Part shown: positions 26,129 to 35,280 of the stretch, one piece after another
Numbering within the stretch: the stretch's first letter is position 1
Layout of the letters: each line of letters starts with the position of its first letter
The notes under the pieces: model-generated
The model's input: only the letters and a program-made list of their open reading frames with translations
What the model was told of the DNA's origin: nothing
Database searches by the model: none
Made by a program: the position numbers and the translations under genes
Origin: Tidjanibacter sp.
GTDB taxonomy: Bacteria > Bacteroidota > Bacteroidia > Bacteroidales > Rikenellaceae
NCBI GenBank assembly: GCA_017936605.1
Contig: JAGBFH010000002.1
Span: forward strand, 1 to 64,000
Length of the DNA stretch: 64,000 nt
Direction of reading: 5' to 3'

Positions 26129-26863
26129 TCACTCATATTTCACATCCGTGAGGAAGAGGCCTGGGGCGGGGGCGGATGAGGAGGAGCGGGAGAGGTCGCG
26201 TGAGGCGACAATCTCGGCGAACTCCTCGGGAGTAATCTTGCCTCGGCCCACATCTACAAGTGTGCCAACGATAGCCCTTACCATATTGCGCAGAAAGCGG
26301 TTGGCTCGGAAGATGAAAACCACCATACCACACTCAATCTCAACCCATTCGGCACGATAGATGTGGCAAATATTGTTGGTATTGTTACTGCCCAATTTTG
26401 CAAAAGTCGTGAAATCCTCCGTTTGGAGCAGAACCTCGGCGGCCCTGTTCATAGCCTCCAAGTCGAGTGGGGCGGTGAGTTGCCAAGTCGTCGCCTTGGT
26501 AAAAGGGTCCTTGCGGCGCTGGATGTAGTAGCGATACTCCCTCTCGGTGGCGTCGAAGCGCGCGTGGGCATCGTCGGCCACGGCATAGATGCGACCAAAT
26601 GCAATATCCTCGGGCAGTAGAGCGTTAAGGTGGTAGACAGTCTGTTCGGGATTCTCTATGGCCTTCGAGGTGTCGAAGTGGGCCACATAGAAGGCTGCGT
26701 GGACACCCGTATCCGTACGGCCCGCGCCCACGACCTCCACCTGCTCGCGCAGAATGGTGGAGAGCGCCTCCTCGATGGTCTGCTGAACAGAGGGGGCATT
26801 GGGCTGACGCTGCCAACCACAGTAGGCGGAGCCTTTATAGGAAAGTTCTGCAAAGTAACGCAT
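26129..26863 (-). CDS. truA: tRNA pseudouridine(38-40) synthase
   Basis: Isomerises uridine 38, 39 and 40 in the tRNA anticodon arm. 244 residues from the ATG at 26863, which places MRYFAELSYKGSAYCGWQ, the usual TruA opening, at the N terminus. The catalytic aspartate is Asp51 in GAGRTDTGVHA. EYRYYI and FLRNMVRAIVG in the second half are family landmarks. It is divergent from dapB, sharing a 90-base promoter region. Confidence 0.95.
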   Translation of the reverse strand: MRYFAELSYKGSAYCGWQRQPNAPSVQQTIEEALSTILREQVEVVGAGRTDTGVHAAFYVAHFDTSKAIENPEQTVYHLNALLPEDIAFGRIYAVADDAHARFDATEREYRYYIQRRKDPFTKATTWQLTAPLDLEAMNRAAEVLLQTEDFTTFAKLGSNNTNNICHIYRAEWVEIECGMVVFIFRANRFLRNMVRAIVGTLVDVGRGKITPEEFAEIVASRDLSRSSSSAPAPGLFLTDVKYE

Positions 26864-26889
26864 ATTGACTCTTTTTGGGTTTCGGATTA

Positions 26890-26897
26890 CAAAAATA
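26890..26897 (-). promoter_or_regulatory. Minus-7 element for truA
   Basis: Reads TATTTTTG on the minus strand, 27 bases before the truA start. Confidence 0.5.
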
Positions 26898-26910
26898 AGG
26901 AAAAAATCGC

Positions 26911-26918
26911 TATTTTTG
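26911..26918 (+). promoter_or_regulatory. Minus-7 element for dapB
   Basis: TATTTTTG, 33 bases before the dapB start; back to back with the truA element. Confidence 0.55.
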
Positions 26919-26951
26919 TACGAATAAACCAAAATCAAACAAAAGACTTCT

Positions 26952-27647
26952 ATGAGAGTTGCAATTATAGGCTACGGCAAAATGGGTCACGAAATCGAAA
27001 AGGTCCTCATCGAAAGGGGCCATTCGGTCGTACTGAAGATAGATATCGACAATCGTTCGGAGATGATGAACAAGGAGCATTTCGAGGGCGTGGATGTGGC
27101 AATCGAGTTCACATCGCCCGCAACGGCTGCCGACAATATCCGCGAGTGTCTGATGATGGGCGTGCCCGTACTAAGCGGCTCGACGGGTTGGCTGGGGCGC
27201 AAAGCGGAGATTGACGCGCTCTGCAAAGAGCAGGGTGGGGCCTTCTTCTACGCCTCGAACTACTCGCTCGGCGTGAATGTTCTCTTCCGCCTTAACAGGT
27301 GGCTCTCCAAGGTGATGGCCACACTGCCACAGTACGATGTCAAGATTGAGGAGACCCACCACATCCACAAACTCGATGCACCCAGCGGTACGGCTGCGAC
27401 TCTGGCCGAGGAGATGAGGGTGGCAAGCGAGGGTAGGCTCTGTGTGGCCAAAGAGGAGATTATCTCCTACCGCGAGGGCGAGTGCCCCGGCATCCACACC
27501 ATCACTTTCGACTCCGAGGAGGACACCCTCACGGTGAGCCACAGTGCCAAGTCGCGCCGAGGCCTGGCCTTGGGTGCCGTTCTGGCTGCCGAGTGGCTCG
27601 TGGGTCGCAAGGGCGTTTTCTCGATGGATGATTTCCTCTCCATCTAA
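26952..27647 (+). CDS. dapB: 4-hydroxy-tetrahydrodipicolinate reductase
   Basis: NAD(P)H-dependent step in diaminopimelate and lysine synthesis, needed for peptidoglycan. 231 residues, a little short for the family. Seen: the Rossmann loop VAIIGYGKMGHEI, SGSTGW and the catalytic ETHHIHKLDAPSGTA with the His pair and Lys. First gene of a plus-strand run that continues with lepB. Confidence 0.95.
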   Translation: MRVAIIGYGKMGHEIEKVLIERGHSVVLKIDIDNRSEMMNKEHFEGVDVAIEFTSPATAADNIRECLMMGVPVLSGSTGWLGRKAEIDALCKEQGGAFFYASNYSLGVNVLFRLNRWLSKVMATLPQYDVKIEETHHIHKLDAPSGTAATLAEEMRVASEGRLCVAKEEIISYREGECPGIHTITFDSEEDTLTVSHSAKSRRGLALGAVLAAEWLVGRKGVFSMDDFLSI

Positions 27648-27670
27648 CAATTAAGTAACAACCAAAGCGT

Positions 27671-29032
27671 ATGAAAGCAAAACAAATACTTGCAAATAGG
27701 TGGTTTAAGTTTGGCGTGGTGGCTCTATTGTACACCCTGCTTTTTGTGGTCTGGAGCCGCAATCTGTGGTTCCTGCTGGGCCTTCCCATCATCTTCGACC
27801 TCTACATCACAGGGCGCATTGCTCGCCTCGTAAGGTGGGATAAACATCAGGAGCGCAAAAAGAACAACAAGACCTACCGAGAGATTTTCAGTTGGGTGGA
27901 TGCTATCGTCTTTGCACTCGCATTTGCGACCATCATCAACATCTACTTCTTCCAGATGTACACCATCCCCACCTCCTCGATGGAGAAGACCCTGCTGGTG
28001 GGCGACTACCTCTATGTGAGCAAGGCGACCTACGGCCCCCGTATGCCCCAGACCCCTCTGGCGCTTCCACTTATGCACCACACAACCCCTTGGGGCACAA
28101 AGTCCTACTCGGAGGCTATCCAGCGCCCCTATAAGCGTCTGGCGGGCCTGAGAGGTGTGGAGCGTGGCGATATTGTGGTCTTCAACTTCCCCGCAGGCGA
28201 CAGCGTGATTCTCGAGCGCCAGAACGAAACCTACTACGACATCGTGCGCCAGTTTACCTCGGCCTACGGCGAGAGCAAGGGCCGTCAGCTTATGAATAAG
28301 CAGTACACCGTTGTGGCCCGCCCCGTGGATAAGCGCGAACACTATGTCAAGAGGTGCGTGGCCCTGCCCGGCGATACGCTCAAGGTGGAGCACACCGTGC
28401 TGTTTGTTAATGGTCAGGCGCAGAACTACATTCAGAATCAGCAGTATATCTACTTCGTGGAGACCTCGTCGCCCCTTGGCAGTAGGGCCATAGAGCGACT
28501 CGGCATTTCGCCAGAGGATATCCACTACTCGCCCTCTTCGGGCATCTACACTATGCCACTTACCGAGCAGGCTAAGAGGCAGTTGGAGAGCCTCTCCAAT
28601 GTGGTGAGAATCACTAAGAACGAGAGCCAAGAGCCCTTCGATGCCATCTTCCCCAATAACAGGAACTTCCCCTGGACCGAGGATAACTTCGGCCCGCTGT
28701 GGATTCCTGCCAAGGGTGCAACGGTGGCTCTCTCGGTGGACAACCTTCCCCTCTATGAGCGTATCATCAAGAACTACGAGGGCCACTCGCTCGAGGTTGT
28801 GGATGGCAAGATTATGATTGATGGCAAGGAGGCCACGCAGTACACCTTCGAGATGGACTACTACTTTATGATGGGTGACAACCGCCATATGTCGGCCGAC
28901 TCACGCTTCTGGGGCTTTGTGCCCGAGGATCACATTGTGGGCACCCCTCGTTTCGTGTGGCTGTCGCTCGATAAGTACAAACCATTCCCAAGTAACATCC
29001 GCTGGAACAGAATGTTCCGTGCCCATAAATAA
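27671..29032 (+). CDS. lepB: Signal peptidase I
   Basis: Removes signal peptides from exported proteins at the inner membrane. 453 residues, the long form usual in Bacteroidales. Hydrophobic segments lie near residues 12-45 and 72-95. The catalytic serine is Ser103 in YTIPTSSMEKTLLVGD and the general base Lys227 in HYVKRCVALPGDTL; the C-terminal box is MMGDNRHMSADSRFWGFV. A large insertion separates the Ser and Lys boxes. It lies 23 bases after dapB. Confidence 0.95.
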   Translation: MKAKQILANRWFKFGVVALLYTLLFVVWSRNLWFLLGLPIIFDLYITGRIARLVRWDKHQERKKNNKTYREIFSWVDAIVFALAFATIINIYFFQMYTIPTSSMEKTLLVGDYLYVSKATYGPRMPQTPLALPLMHHTTPWGTKSYSEAIQRPYKRLAGLRGVERGDIVVFNFPAGDSVILERQNETYYDIVRQFTSAYGESKGRQLMNKQYTVVARPVDKREHYVKRCVALPGDTLKVEHTVLFVNGQAQNYIQNQQYIYFVETSSPLGSRAIERLGISPEDIHYSPSSGIYTMPLTEQAKRQLESLSNVVRITKNESQEPFDAIFPNNRNFPWTEDNFGPLWIPAKGATVALSVDNLPLYERIIKNYEGHSLEVVDGKIMIDGKEATQYTFEMDYYFMMGDNRHMSADSRFWGFVPEDHIVGTPRFVWLSLDKYKPFPSNIRWNRMFRAHK

Positions 29033-29046
29033 ACCATCACTCGAGA

Positions 29047-29658
29047 TTGGCAGAAGATACCTATAGGACCGTAGTGGGGGAGGCCGAGGCAGTCCTCAAA
29101 GAGCGCAGCAGTAAGTTTCTTGCGCTCAGCTACCACGTGGAGTCTGCCGAAGAGGTGAGGGAGATTATGGAGCCACTACGCAAGCGTTTCTATGACGCCA
29201 CCCACCACTGCTACGCCTACCGCATAGGTCCCAAGGGCGAGGAGTGGAGAGCCAACGACGACGGCGAGCCATCGGGTACGGCGGGCAAGCCCATACTCGG
29301 TCAGTTGCTCTCACGCGATATTACCAATGTGCTGGTGGTGGTCGTAAGGTGGTTTGGCGGCACCAAGTTGGGAGTTCCGGGACTCATTGAGGCCTACCGC
29401 GAATCGACCGTTGCGGTGCTCGATGTGGCCAAGGTGGAGGAGCGCACCGTGGACCGCCACCTGAGGATACGCTACCCGTTTGAGAGTATGAACGGAGTGA
29501 TGAAGGCGGTGAAGGCCACACAGCCCAAAATTCTGGACCAACAATTTGACAATATGTGCTCTATGGAGATTGCCGTGAGGCTCTCCGATGCAGACGAACT
29601 AATCGCACGACTCGAAAAGGTCGAAGGAATCACTTTTGAGGATGAAACAACGCTATAA
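29047..29658 (+). CDS. YigZ/IMPACT family protein
   Basis: 203 residues. Seen: the family's first-domain signature GGEPSGTAG-like DDGEPSGTAGKPIL (about 77-90), VRWFGGTKLGVPGLIEAY, and a C-terminal domain with a ferredoxin-like pattern. Members are linked to translation control in eukaryotes; bacterial function is unsettled. The only start that fits is TTG at 29047, as no ATG precedes the conserved part. Its last 17 bases overlap uvrA. Confidence 0.85.
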   Translation: MAEDTYRTVVGEAEAVLKERSSKFLALSYHVESAEEVREIMEPLRKRFYDATHHCYAYRIGPKGEEWRANDDGEPSGTAGKPILGQLLSRDITNVLVVVVRWFGGTKLGVPGLIEAYRESTVAVLDVAKVEERTVDRHLRIRYPFESMNGVMKAVKATQPKILDQQFDNMCSMEIAVRLSDADELIARLEKVEGITFEDETTL

Positions 29659-32434
29659 CTCCATATATATCAAGGGCGCAAGGGTCCACAACCTCAAGAA
29701 TATTGAGGTGGAAATTCCTCACAACGAACTGGTTGTGGTGACGGGACTCTCGGGCTCGGGTAAGTCCACGCTCGCCTTCGACACCATCTTTGCCGAGGGC
29801 CAGAGGCGCTATGTCGAGAGCCTTTCGACCTATGCACGCCAATTTTTGGGGCGCATCGAAAAGCCCGATGTGGACATCATCCGAGGTATTGCCCCTGCTA
29901 TTGCCATCGAACAGAAGGTCAACTCTCGCAACCCGCGCTCCACGGTTGGCACAACTACCGAGATATACGACTACCTCAAGTTGCTCTTTGCGCGCATAGG
30001 CCGCACCTTCTCGCCCATCTCGGGCCGAGAGGTCATTTGCTACCACACGCAAGATATTGTGGCAGAGATTTTTGCAAAACCCGAAGGCACTCCTGTGGTT
30101 ATTGCAGCACCGCTCGTGGTGACGGATGGTCAGAGCCTTATTGAGCGCGTGACACTACTGATGGAGGAGGGTGTGCAGAGGTTCCTGCTCAAGGGCGAAA
30201 TGTGGTTGGCCGAGGAGATTGTAGGCAAGCTCACGGCTAAGACCAAGGCCGAGGATGTGATGGTCGTTGTGGACCGCCTGAAGGTCAAACAAGAGGAGGA
30301 CACCATAAGTCGTGCGGGCGACTCCGTATCGAGGGCTTTGGAGATTGGGGCGGGCCTATGTAGGCTCATTATCAACGACCGAGTGGAGGAGTACTCCGAG
30401 CGTTTCGAGGCCGACGGCATAACCTTTGAGGAGCCCACCGAGCACCTCTTTTCGTTCAACAACCCCATTGGCGCGTGCCCCAAGTGCGAGGGCTACGGCA
30501 AGGTTGTGGGCATAGATGAAAACCTCGTTGTGCCCGACAAGAACAAGAGTATATTCGAAAATGCAATTGCCTGCTGGCGAGGCCAGACGATGAGTTGGTG
30601 GCGCGATCAACTCGTAGAGAACGCCCACCGCTTTGGCTTCCCCATACACGCCCCCTATCACACTCTCACCCACGAGCAGAGGCGTCTTTTGTGGTCGGGA
30701 AATGCCTATTTCCACGGCCTCGACGAGTTCTTCAAGATGCTCGAGAAGGAGCGCTACAAGATTCAGTATAGAGTTATGCTTTCGCGCTTTACGGGTAAAA
30801 CGCTCTGCCCCGAGTGCGAGGGCACAAGGCTCCGTAAGGAGGCACTGTGGGTGAAGGTTGGTGGTCGCAATATTGCCGAACTGGTGAGGATGCCCATCGG
30901 CAGGCTCGTGGAGTTTTTTGCCTCGCTGGAGCTCACCGAAAACGAAACAACCAAGGCCGAGCGACTCCTCAAGGAGATTCGCACAAGGCTGCAATACATA
31001 GCCGATGTGGGGCTCGATTACCTCACACTCAACAGACTCTCTTCGACCCTTTCTGGTGGTGAGAGTCAGCGCATTAACCTCTCTACTTCGCTCGGAAGCA
31101 ACCTCACAGGCTCGCTCTACATACTCGATGAGCCAAGCATCGGTCTGCATCCGAGGGATACCAATAGGCTCATTGGCGTGCTTAAGCAGCTGCGAGATAT
31201 GGGCAATACGGTGATTGTGGTCGAGCACGAAGAGGAGGTCATCAGAGCGGCCGACCGAGTGATTGATATGGGCCCCGAAGCGGGCATAAATGGTGGCGAG
31301 GTGGTCTTCAATGGCACACTTGCACAGCTCGAGCAATCCACCGTAAGCCTTACGGCCGACTATCTGCTCGGCCGCAAGAGCATAGCTATGCCCAAGAGCC
31401 GCCGAGGGTGGAGTAGCGCAATAGAGATTAAGGGCGCAAGGGAGAACAACCTCAAAGGGGTGGATGTCAAGATTCCGCTCGGGGTGATGACCTGCGTGAC
31501 GGGCGTGAGCGGCAGCGGCAAGTCGTCGCTCGTGGAGAGTATTCTCTATCCCGCACTGCGCCGCCACATTTACGAGACGGGTAATAAGCCAGGTGGGTAC
31601 GAAGGCTTGGAGGGCGATTTGAGCCTCGTCAAATCGGTGGAGATGGTGGACCAAAGCCCCATCGGAAAGTCGTTGCGCTCCAATCCTGTGACCTACACCA
31701 AAGCTTACAATGAGATACGCCAACTCTTTGCAGACCAGCCCTATGCGAAACACAATGGTATCACCCAGTCGCACTTCTCATTCAACCGACCGGGTGGCCG
31801 ATGCGAGGAGTGTCAAGGCGAGGGCGTAATCAGGGTCGAGATGCAGTTTATGGCCGATGTGGAGCTCCGATGTGAGCACTGCGGTGGCAAGCGTTTCAAC
31901 GACGAGGTTTTGGAGGTACGCTACAAGGGCAAGACCATCTCGGATGTTCTGGAGATGAGCGTGGACGATGCCGTGGAGTTCTTTGGCTCGGAGCAAACGC
32001 CCATCAATCAGCGTATTACATCCACCCTGAAGACGCTTCAGGATGTGGGACTCGGCTACATAAAGCTCGGCCAGTCGACCTCGACACTCTCGGGTGGCGA
32101 GATTCAGAGGGTCAAGTTGGCCTCCTACCTGATGGGCGAAGACACAACGGCGGGCACGATGTTCATCTTCGATGAGCCCACCACCGGTCTTCACTTCCAC
32201 GACATCGCAAAGTTGCTTGCCGCTTTCAATGCGCTCATAAGCAAGGGCCACACCATCGTTATCATTGAGCACAACTTGGATGTCATCAAGTCGGCCGACT
32301 GGGTCATCGACCTCGGCCCCGAGGCGGGCGAGAGGGGTGGCAATCTGGTCTATGAGGGTACTCCCGAGGGGCTTATGGAGTGCAAGGAGAGTTATACGGG
32401 GCAGTACCTTAGAGCCCGAATCGAAACCGCGTAA
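29642..32434 (+). CDS. uvrA: Excinuclease ABC subunit A
   Basis: Damage-recognition ATPase of nucleotide excision repair. 930 residues with two ABC ATPase halves: Walker A GLSGSGKSTLAFD near residue 30 and GVSGSGKSSLVES near residue 620, signatures LSGGESQRI and LSGGEIQRV, and Walker B LDEPSIGLHP and FDEPTTGLHF. Zinc-binding CPKCEGYG, CPECEGTR and the C-terminal CEECQGEG...CEHCGGKRF clusters are present. The ATG at 29642 lies within the end of the preceding gene and is preferred to the TTG two codons earlier. Confidence 0.97.
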   Translation: MKQRYNSIYIKGARVHNLKNIEVEIPHNELVVVTGLSGSGKSTLAFDTIFAEGQRRYVESLSTYARQFLGRIEKPDVDIIRGIAPAIAIEQKVNSRNPRSTVGTTTEIYDYLKLLFARIGRTFSPISGREVICYHTQDIVAEIFAKPEGTPVVIAAPLVVTDGQSLIERVTLLMEEGVQRFLLKGEMWLAEEIVGKLTAKTKAEDVMVVVDRLKVKQEEDTISRAGDSVSRALEIGAGLCRLIINDRVEEYSERFEADGITFEEPTEHLFSFNNPIGACPKCEGYGKVVGIDENLVVPDKNKSIFENAIACWRGQTMSWWRDQLVENAHRFGFPIHAPYHTLTHEQRRLLWSGNAYFHGLDEFFKMLEKERYKIQYRVMLSRFTGKTLCPECEGTRLRKEALWVKVGGRNIAELVRMPIGRLVEFFASLELTENETTKAERLLKEIRTRLQYIADVGLDYLTLNRLSSTLSGGESQRINLSTSLGSNLTGSLYILDEPSIGLHPRDTNRLIGVLKQLRDMGNTVIVVEHEEEVIRAADRVIDMGPEAGINGGEVVFNGTLAQLEQSTVSLTADYLLGRKSIAMPKSRRGWSSAIEIKGARENNLKGVDVKIPLGVMTCVTGVSGSGKSSLVESILYPALRRHIYETGNKPGGYEGLEGDLSLVKSVEMVDQSPIGKSLRSNPVTYTKAYNEIRQLFADQPYAKHNGITQSHFSFNRPGGRCEECQGEGVIRVEMQFMADVELRCEHCGGKRFNDEVLEVRYKGKTISDVLEMSVDDAVEFFGSEQTPINQRITSTLKTLQDVGLGYIKLGQSTSTLSGGEIQRVKLASYLMGEDTTAGTMFIFDEPTTGLHFHDIAKLLAAFNALISKGHTIVIIEHNLDVIKSADWVIDLGPEAGERGGNLVYEGTPEGLMECKESYTGQYLRARIETA

Positions 32435-32440
32435 CCTGTT

Positions 32441-33661
32441 ATGAAAGAGGAGTTTTTCACACATACACTCTCCAATGGCATACGCTGCGTGCTAAAGACT
32501 GTGCGCAGTGAGGTCTGCTTTTGTTCGATGACTATCGGTGCAGGCAGCCGAGATGAACGCGAGCAGGAGAAGGGCATTGCCCACCTCTTGGAGCACACCC
32601 TTTTCAAGGGTACCGAGAGGCGCAAAGCCTACCAGGTGAACTGCCGACTCGAAAACCTCGGAGGCGAGATTAACGCCTTTACCACCAAGGAAGAGACCGT
32701 GGTCCACGCCACCGTCCTAAGGGGCGATTTTGCTAAGGCTGTGGAACTTATGGATGATATCATCTTCCACTCGACCTTCCCGCACGAGGAGGTCGAGAAG
32801 GAGAAGGAGGTCATCTATGACGAGATAAATATGTACAAGGATTCGCCCGACGAAAGAATCTACGACGACTTCGAGGACCTTCTGTTTGCAGGCTCCGAGT
32901 TGGGTCACAACATCCTCGGCTCGAAACGCACACTGGCGAAGCTCCACACCGAGCAGATAAAGGAGTTTGTGGAGCGTAATTATACTACCGACCGTATGGT
33001 CTTTGCGGCCATCGGCAACATCTCGCCCAAGCGTTTTGTGACAACCGTCGAGCGCTATTTCGGCGCCGAGAAGGCCTCCTTGCGTCAGTCGCAACGCACT
33101 GTGCCCGAAATGGTTGAGCGCTTTTCCAAGAGCGTTACCAAGCAGCAACATCAGGTGCGCGAAGTGCTGGGAGCAAGGGCCTACTCGCTGGATGACAAGC
33201 GCCGCCTGGCACTGATACTTATGACCAACCTGCTCGGTGGTCCCTCGGCCGCCTCGAGGCTCAATGTGGCTCTTAGAGAGCGTCGAGCCCTGACCTACTG
33301 CGTGGAGGCACTCTACACCCCTTTGAGCGATTGCGGAATGTTCTCCATCTACTTCTCCTGCGAGAAAGACAAACTCGAGCGATGCAGAGAGATTCTCCAT
33401 AAGGAGTTATGGCGCATTATGAACGAGCCACTTACGGCGCGCCAACTCTCCGTTGCAAAGAAGCAATTTATTGGCGGTTTTGCCATCTCGGCCGAGAATA
33501 ACGAGGCCTATATGCTCTCCGTCGGCAAGAGTTTTCTCTCCTTCGGAGGCGTGGATAGCATCGAGGCCATCTATCGCAAGGTGGAGGAGATTGGCCCCGA
33601 AGATATTATGGCGGTGGCTCGGGATATACTGCCCGGCCTCTCGTCGCTTACCTATATATAA
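32441..33661 (+). CDS. M16 family zinc metallopeptidase
   Basis: 406 residues, of the mitochondrial-processing-peptidase-like group. The inverted zinc motif HLLEH is at 48-52 (His48, Glu51, His52) and the third ligand is expected in EVIYDEINMYKD near residue 130. No signal peptide is seen, so it is probably cytoplasmic. It begins 6 bases after uvrA. Substrate unknown; Bacteroidota members are often called insulinase family or YmxG/PqqF-like. Confidence 0.92.
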   Translation: MKEEFFTHTLSNGIRCVLKTVRSEVCFCSMTIGAGSRDEREQEKGIAHLLEHTLFKGTERRKAYQVNCRLENLGGEINAFTTKEETVVHATVLRGDFAKAVELMDDIIFHSTFPHEEVEKEKEVIYDEINMYKDSPDERIYDDFEDLLFAGSELGHNILGSKRTLAKLHTEQIKEFVERNYTTDRMVFAAIGNISPKRFVTTVERYFGAEKASLRQSQRTVPEMVERFSKSVTKQQHQVREVLGARAYSLDDKRRLALILMTNLLGGPSAASRLNVALRERRALTYCVEALYTPLSDCGMFSIYFSCEKDKLERCREILHKELWRIMNEPLTARQLSVAKKQFIGGFAISAENNEAYMLSVGKSFLSFGGVDSIEAIYRKVEEIGPEDIMAVARDILPGLSSLTYI

Positions 33662-33673
33662 TATACACACCCT

Positions 33674-34324
33674 ATGCAGAACATCAATCTCGAACTCGAA
33701 CGATACATCCGCAACCTCTCCTCCGATGAGAACGAACTGCTCCAAGCACTCCAGAGCGAGAGTCAGGAGCGCGTGGTGCAGCCCCAGATGGTCTCGGGCC
33801 ACATTCAGGGCCTCTTTCTAAAGATGCTCACTGGGATGATTCGCCCCCGTCGAGTGCTCGAAATCGGCACCTTCACGGGTTATGCGACCCTCTGCTTTGC
33901 CGAGGCTATGGAGGAGGATGGAATTATTGATACTGTGGAGATTGAGGATGAGTTGGAAGGTATCCAGACCGAGTTTTTCGCCCGCTCGCCCCACGGTCAC
34001 AAGATTCGCCGCCACACTGGCTCGGCCCTCGAGGTGGTGCCCGGGCTGGGGGAGTGCTACGATATGGTCTTCATCGACGGCGACAAAAGGGAGTACCCCG
34101 ACTACTACCGTATGCTGATGGATGGCGGCTTGGTGCACTCGGGCAGCTACATACTGGCCGACAACATACTCTGGTATGGAAAGGTGACGGCCGAGAGCGT
34201 GAAGGCCTCCGACCTCCAGACGCGCGGCATATTGGAGTTCAACCAGATGGTCAAAGACGACCCCCGCGTGGAGAATGTCATCATCCCGATTCGTGACGGA
34301 ATAAATCTAATCAAAGTGCTATAA
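33674..34324 (+). CDS. O-methyltransferase, catechol/caffeoyl-CoA type
   Basis: 216 residues, SAM-dependent. Seen: VLEIGTFTGYATLCFAEA (motif I, about 58-75), DTVEIEDE (motif II acidic residue), DMVFIDGDKREYPDYY with the metal-binding Asp, and LADNILWYGKV (the Asp-Asn metal ligands). The family includes the tRNA hydroxyuridine methyltransferase TrmR, so a tRNA role is possible, but the substrate is not shown. 12 bases after the peptidase gene. Confidence 0.85.
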   Translation: MQNINLELERYIRNLSSDENELLQALQSESQERVVQPQMVSGHIQGLFLKMLTGMIRPRRVLEIGTFTGYATLCFAEAMEEDGIIDTVEIEDELEGIQTEFFARSPHGHKIRRHTGSALEVVPGLGECYDMVFIDGDKREYPDYYRMLMDGGLVHSGSYILADNILWYGKVTAESVKASDLQTRGILEFNQMVKDDPRVENVIIPIRDGINLIKVL

Positions 34325-34349
34325 CTATCACTCTAAAAACTTCAACACT

Positions 34350-35207
34350 ATGAAAAGAGTACTAACCCTCCTGGCGATGTTGCTAACAATTGGTACCTCC
34401 TCCTTGTGGGCAGCAGATTACATCGTAATACGAGTGTATAATAATATCGCCCTGCCTGTCAAGGTGGATACCTCCGATGGCACCTACACAATAAACACTT
34501 ATGATGCGGTGCAGTTGGCGGGTAATATCACGGTGCGCAGTGCCTACGACGCCAATGGCAATCAGATTATGATTCAGGGGTCCACTTCCACCGGCACAAA
34601 TGCCCCAACGGTGAGGTATTACGAACTAACCCAGACCTACACCTCATCGACAAGTAATAGTTCATCCTACTCGTCGTCAAGTGATTACAACAATCAAAGA
34701 CCACGCAATAATCCAATCAATAATTTCACCGATGCTGCAATGAATATGATTGGTATCGATGGCAACGGTGTGCCTTACCTTGGTGTCGAGGTGGGCTACT
34801 CCCACTTCTGTTCCAATTTCGTCAGGGCAAGGGCTGCCCTTGGTGGTGCCGGTGGTTTCCTGCTCTATGGCGGTATCGGCAAAGAGGGTATTTTCAGCAA
34901 GAACGGCCCAGGTGAGGATTTGTATTGGCATGTTGGTGTGGGCTCCTATATGACGGATGACGAGAATACAATGGAGTTTGGATTCACCTTTGGCACCAAC
35001 CCTATGTGTAACAACAGCTATTGGGAGGCAGATATTAATGGCGGATGGGGCTTTGTGATGGATGCCCGATATGGCTACTTTTTCCCCTACACCCGTTTTG
35101 GAATAATCGCAGGTGCCGGCATTGGCGTTGGATTCCCCGAGTCCGGTCACGCGAAGCTACTCGGAGAGTATCAGATCGGTTTGGTTGTAAAACTCTTTGC
35201 TGACTAA
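34350..35207 (+). CDS. Secreted outer-membrane-like protein of unknown function
   Basis: 285 residues with a signal peptide (LTLLAMLLTIGTSSLWA, cleavage near 22). An N-terminal strand-rich part (about 23-90), a serine/threonine-rich linker (about 92-112, TSSTSNSSSYSSSS), then glycine-rich alternating segments such as YLGVEVGYSHF and GIIAGAGIGVGF ending in LVVKLFAD. The pattern and the hydrophobic C terminus look like a small beta-barrel. Not a family I can name. Last gene before the terminator at 35229. Confidence 0.75.
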   Translation: MKRVLTLLAMLLTIGTSSLWAADYIVIRVYNNIALPVKVDTSDGTYTINTYDAVQLAGNITVRSAYDANGNQIMIQGSTSTGTNAPTVRYYELTQTYTSSTSNSSSYSSSSDYNNQRPRNNPINNFTDAAMNMIGIDGNGVPYLGVEVGYSHFCSNFVRARAALGGAGGFLLYGGIGKEGIFSKNGPGEDLYWHVGVGSYMTDDENTMEFGFTFGTNPMCNNSYWEADINGGWGFVMDARYGYFFPYTRFGIIAGAGIGVGFPESGHAKLLGEYQIGLVVKLFAD

Positions 35208-35228
35208 ATAGCACATATATAGATACTG

Positions 35229-35263
35229 AAAAGGCGAGTCCGCTTTAGTGGGCTCGCCTTTTT
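35229..35263. terminator. Bidirectional terminator
   Basis: 13-base arms AAAAGGCGAGTCC (35229-35241) and GGGCTCGCCTTTTT (35250-35263) with one T-G pair. It lies between convergent genes and can serve both. Confidence 0.9.
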
Positions 35264-35280
35264 CATAGTTATCAATTAGC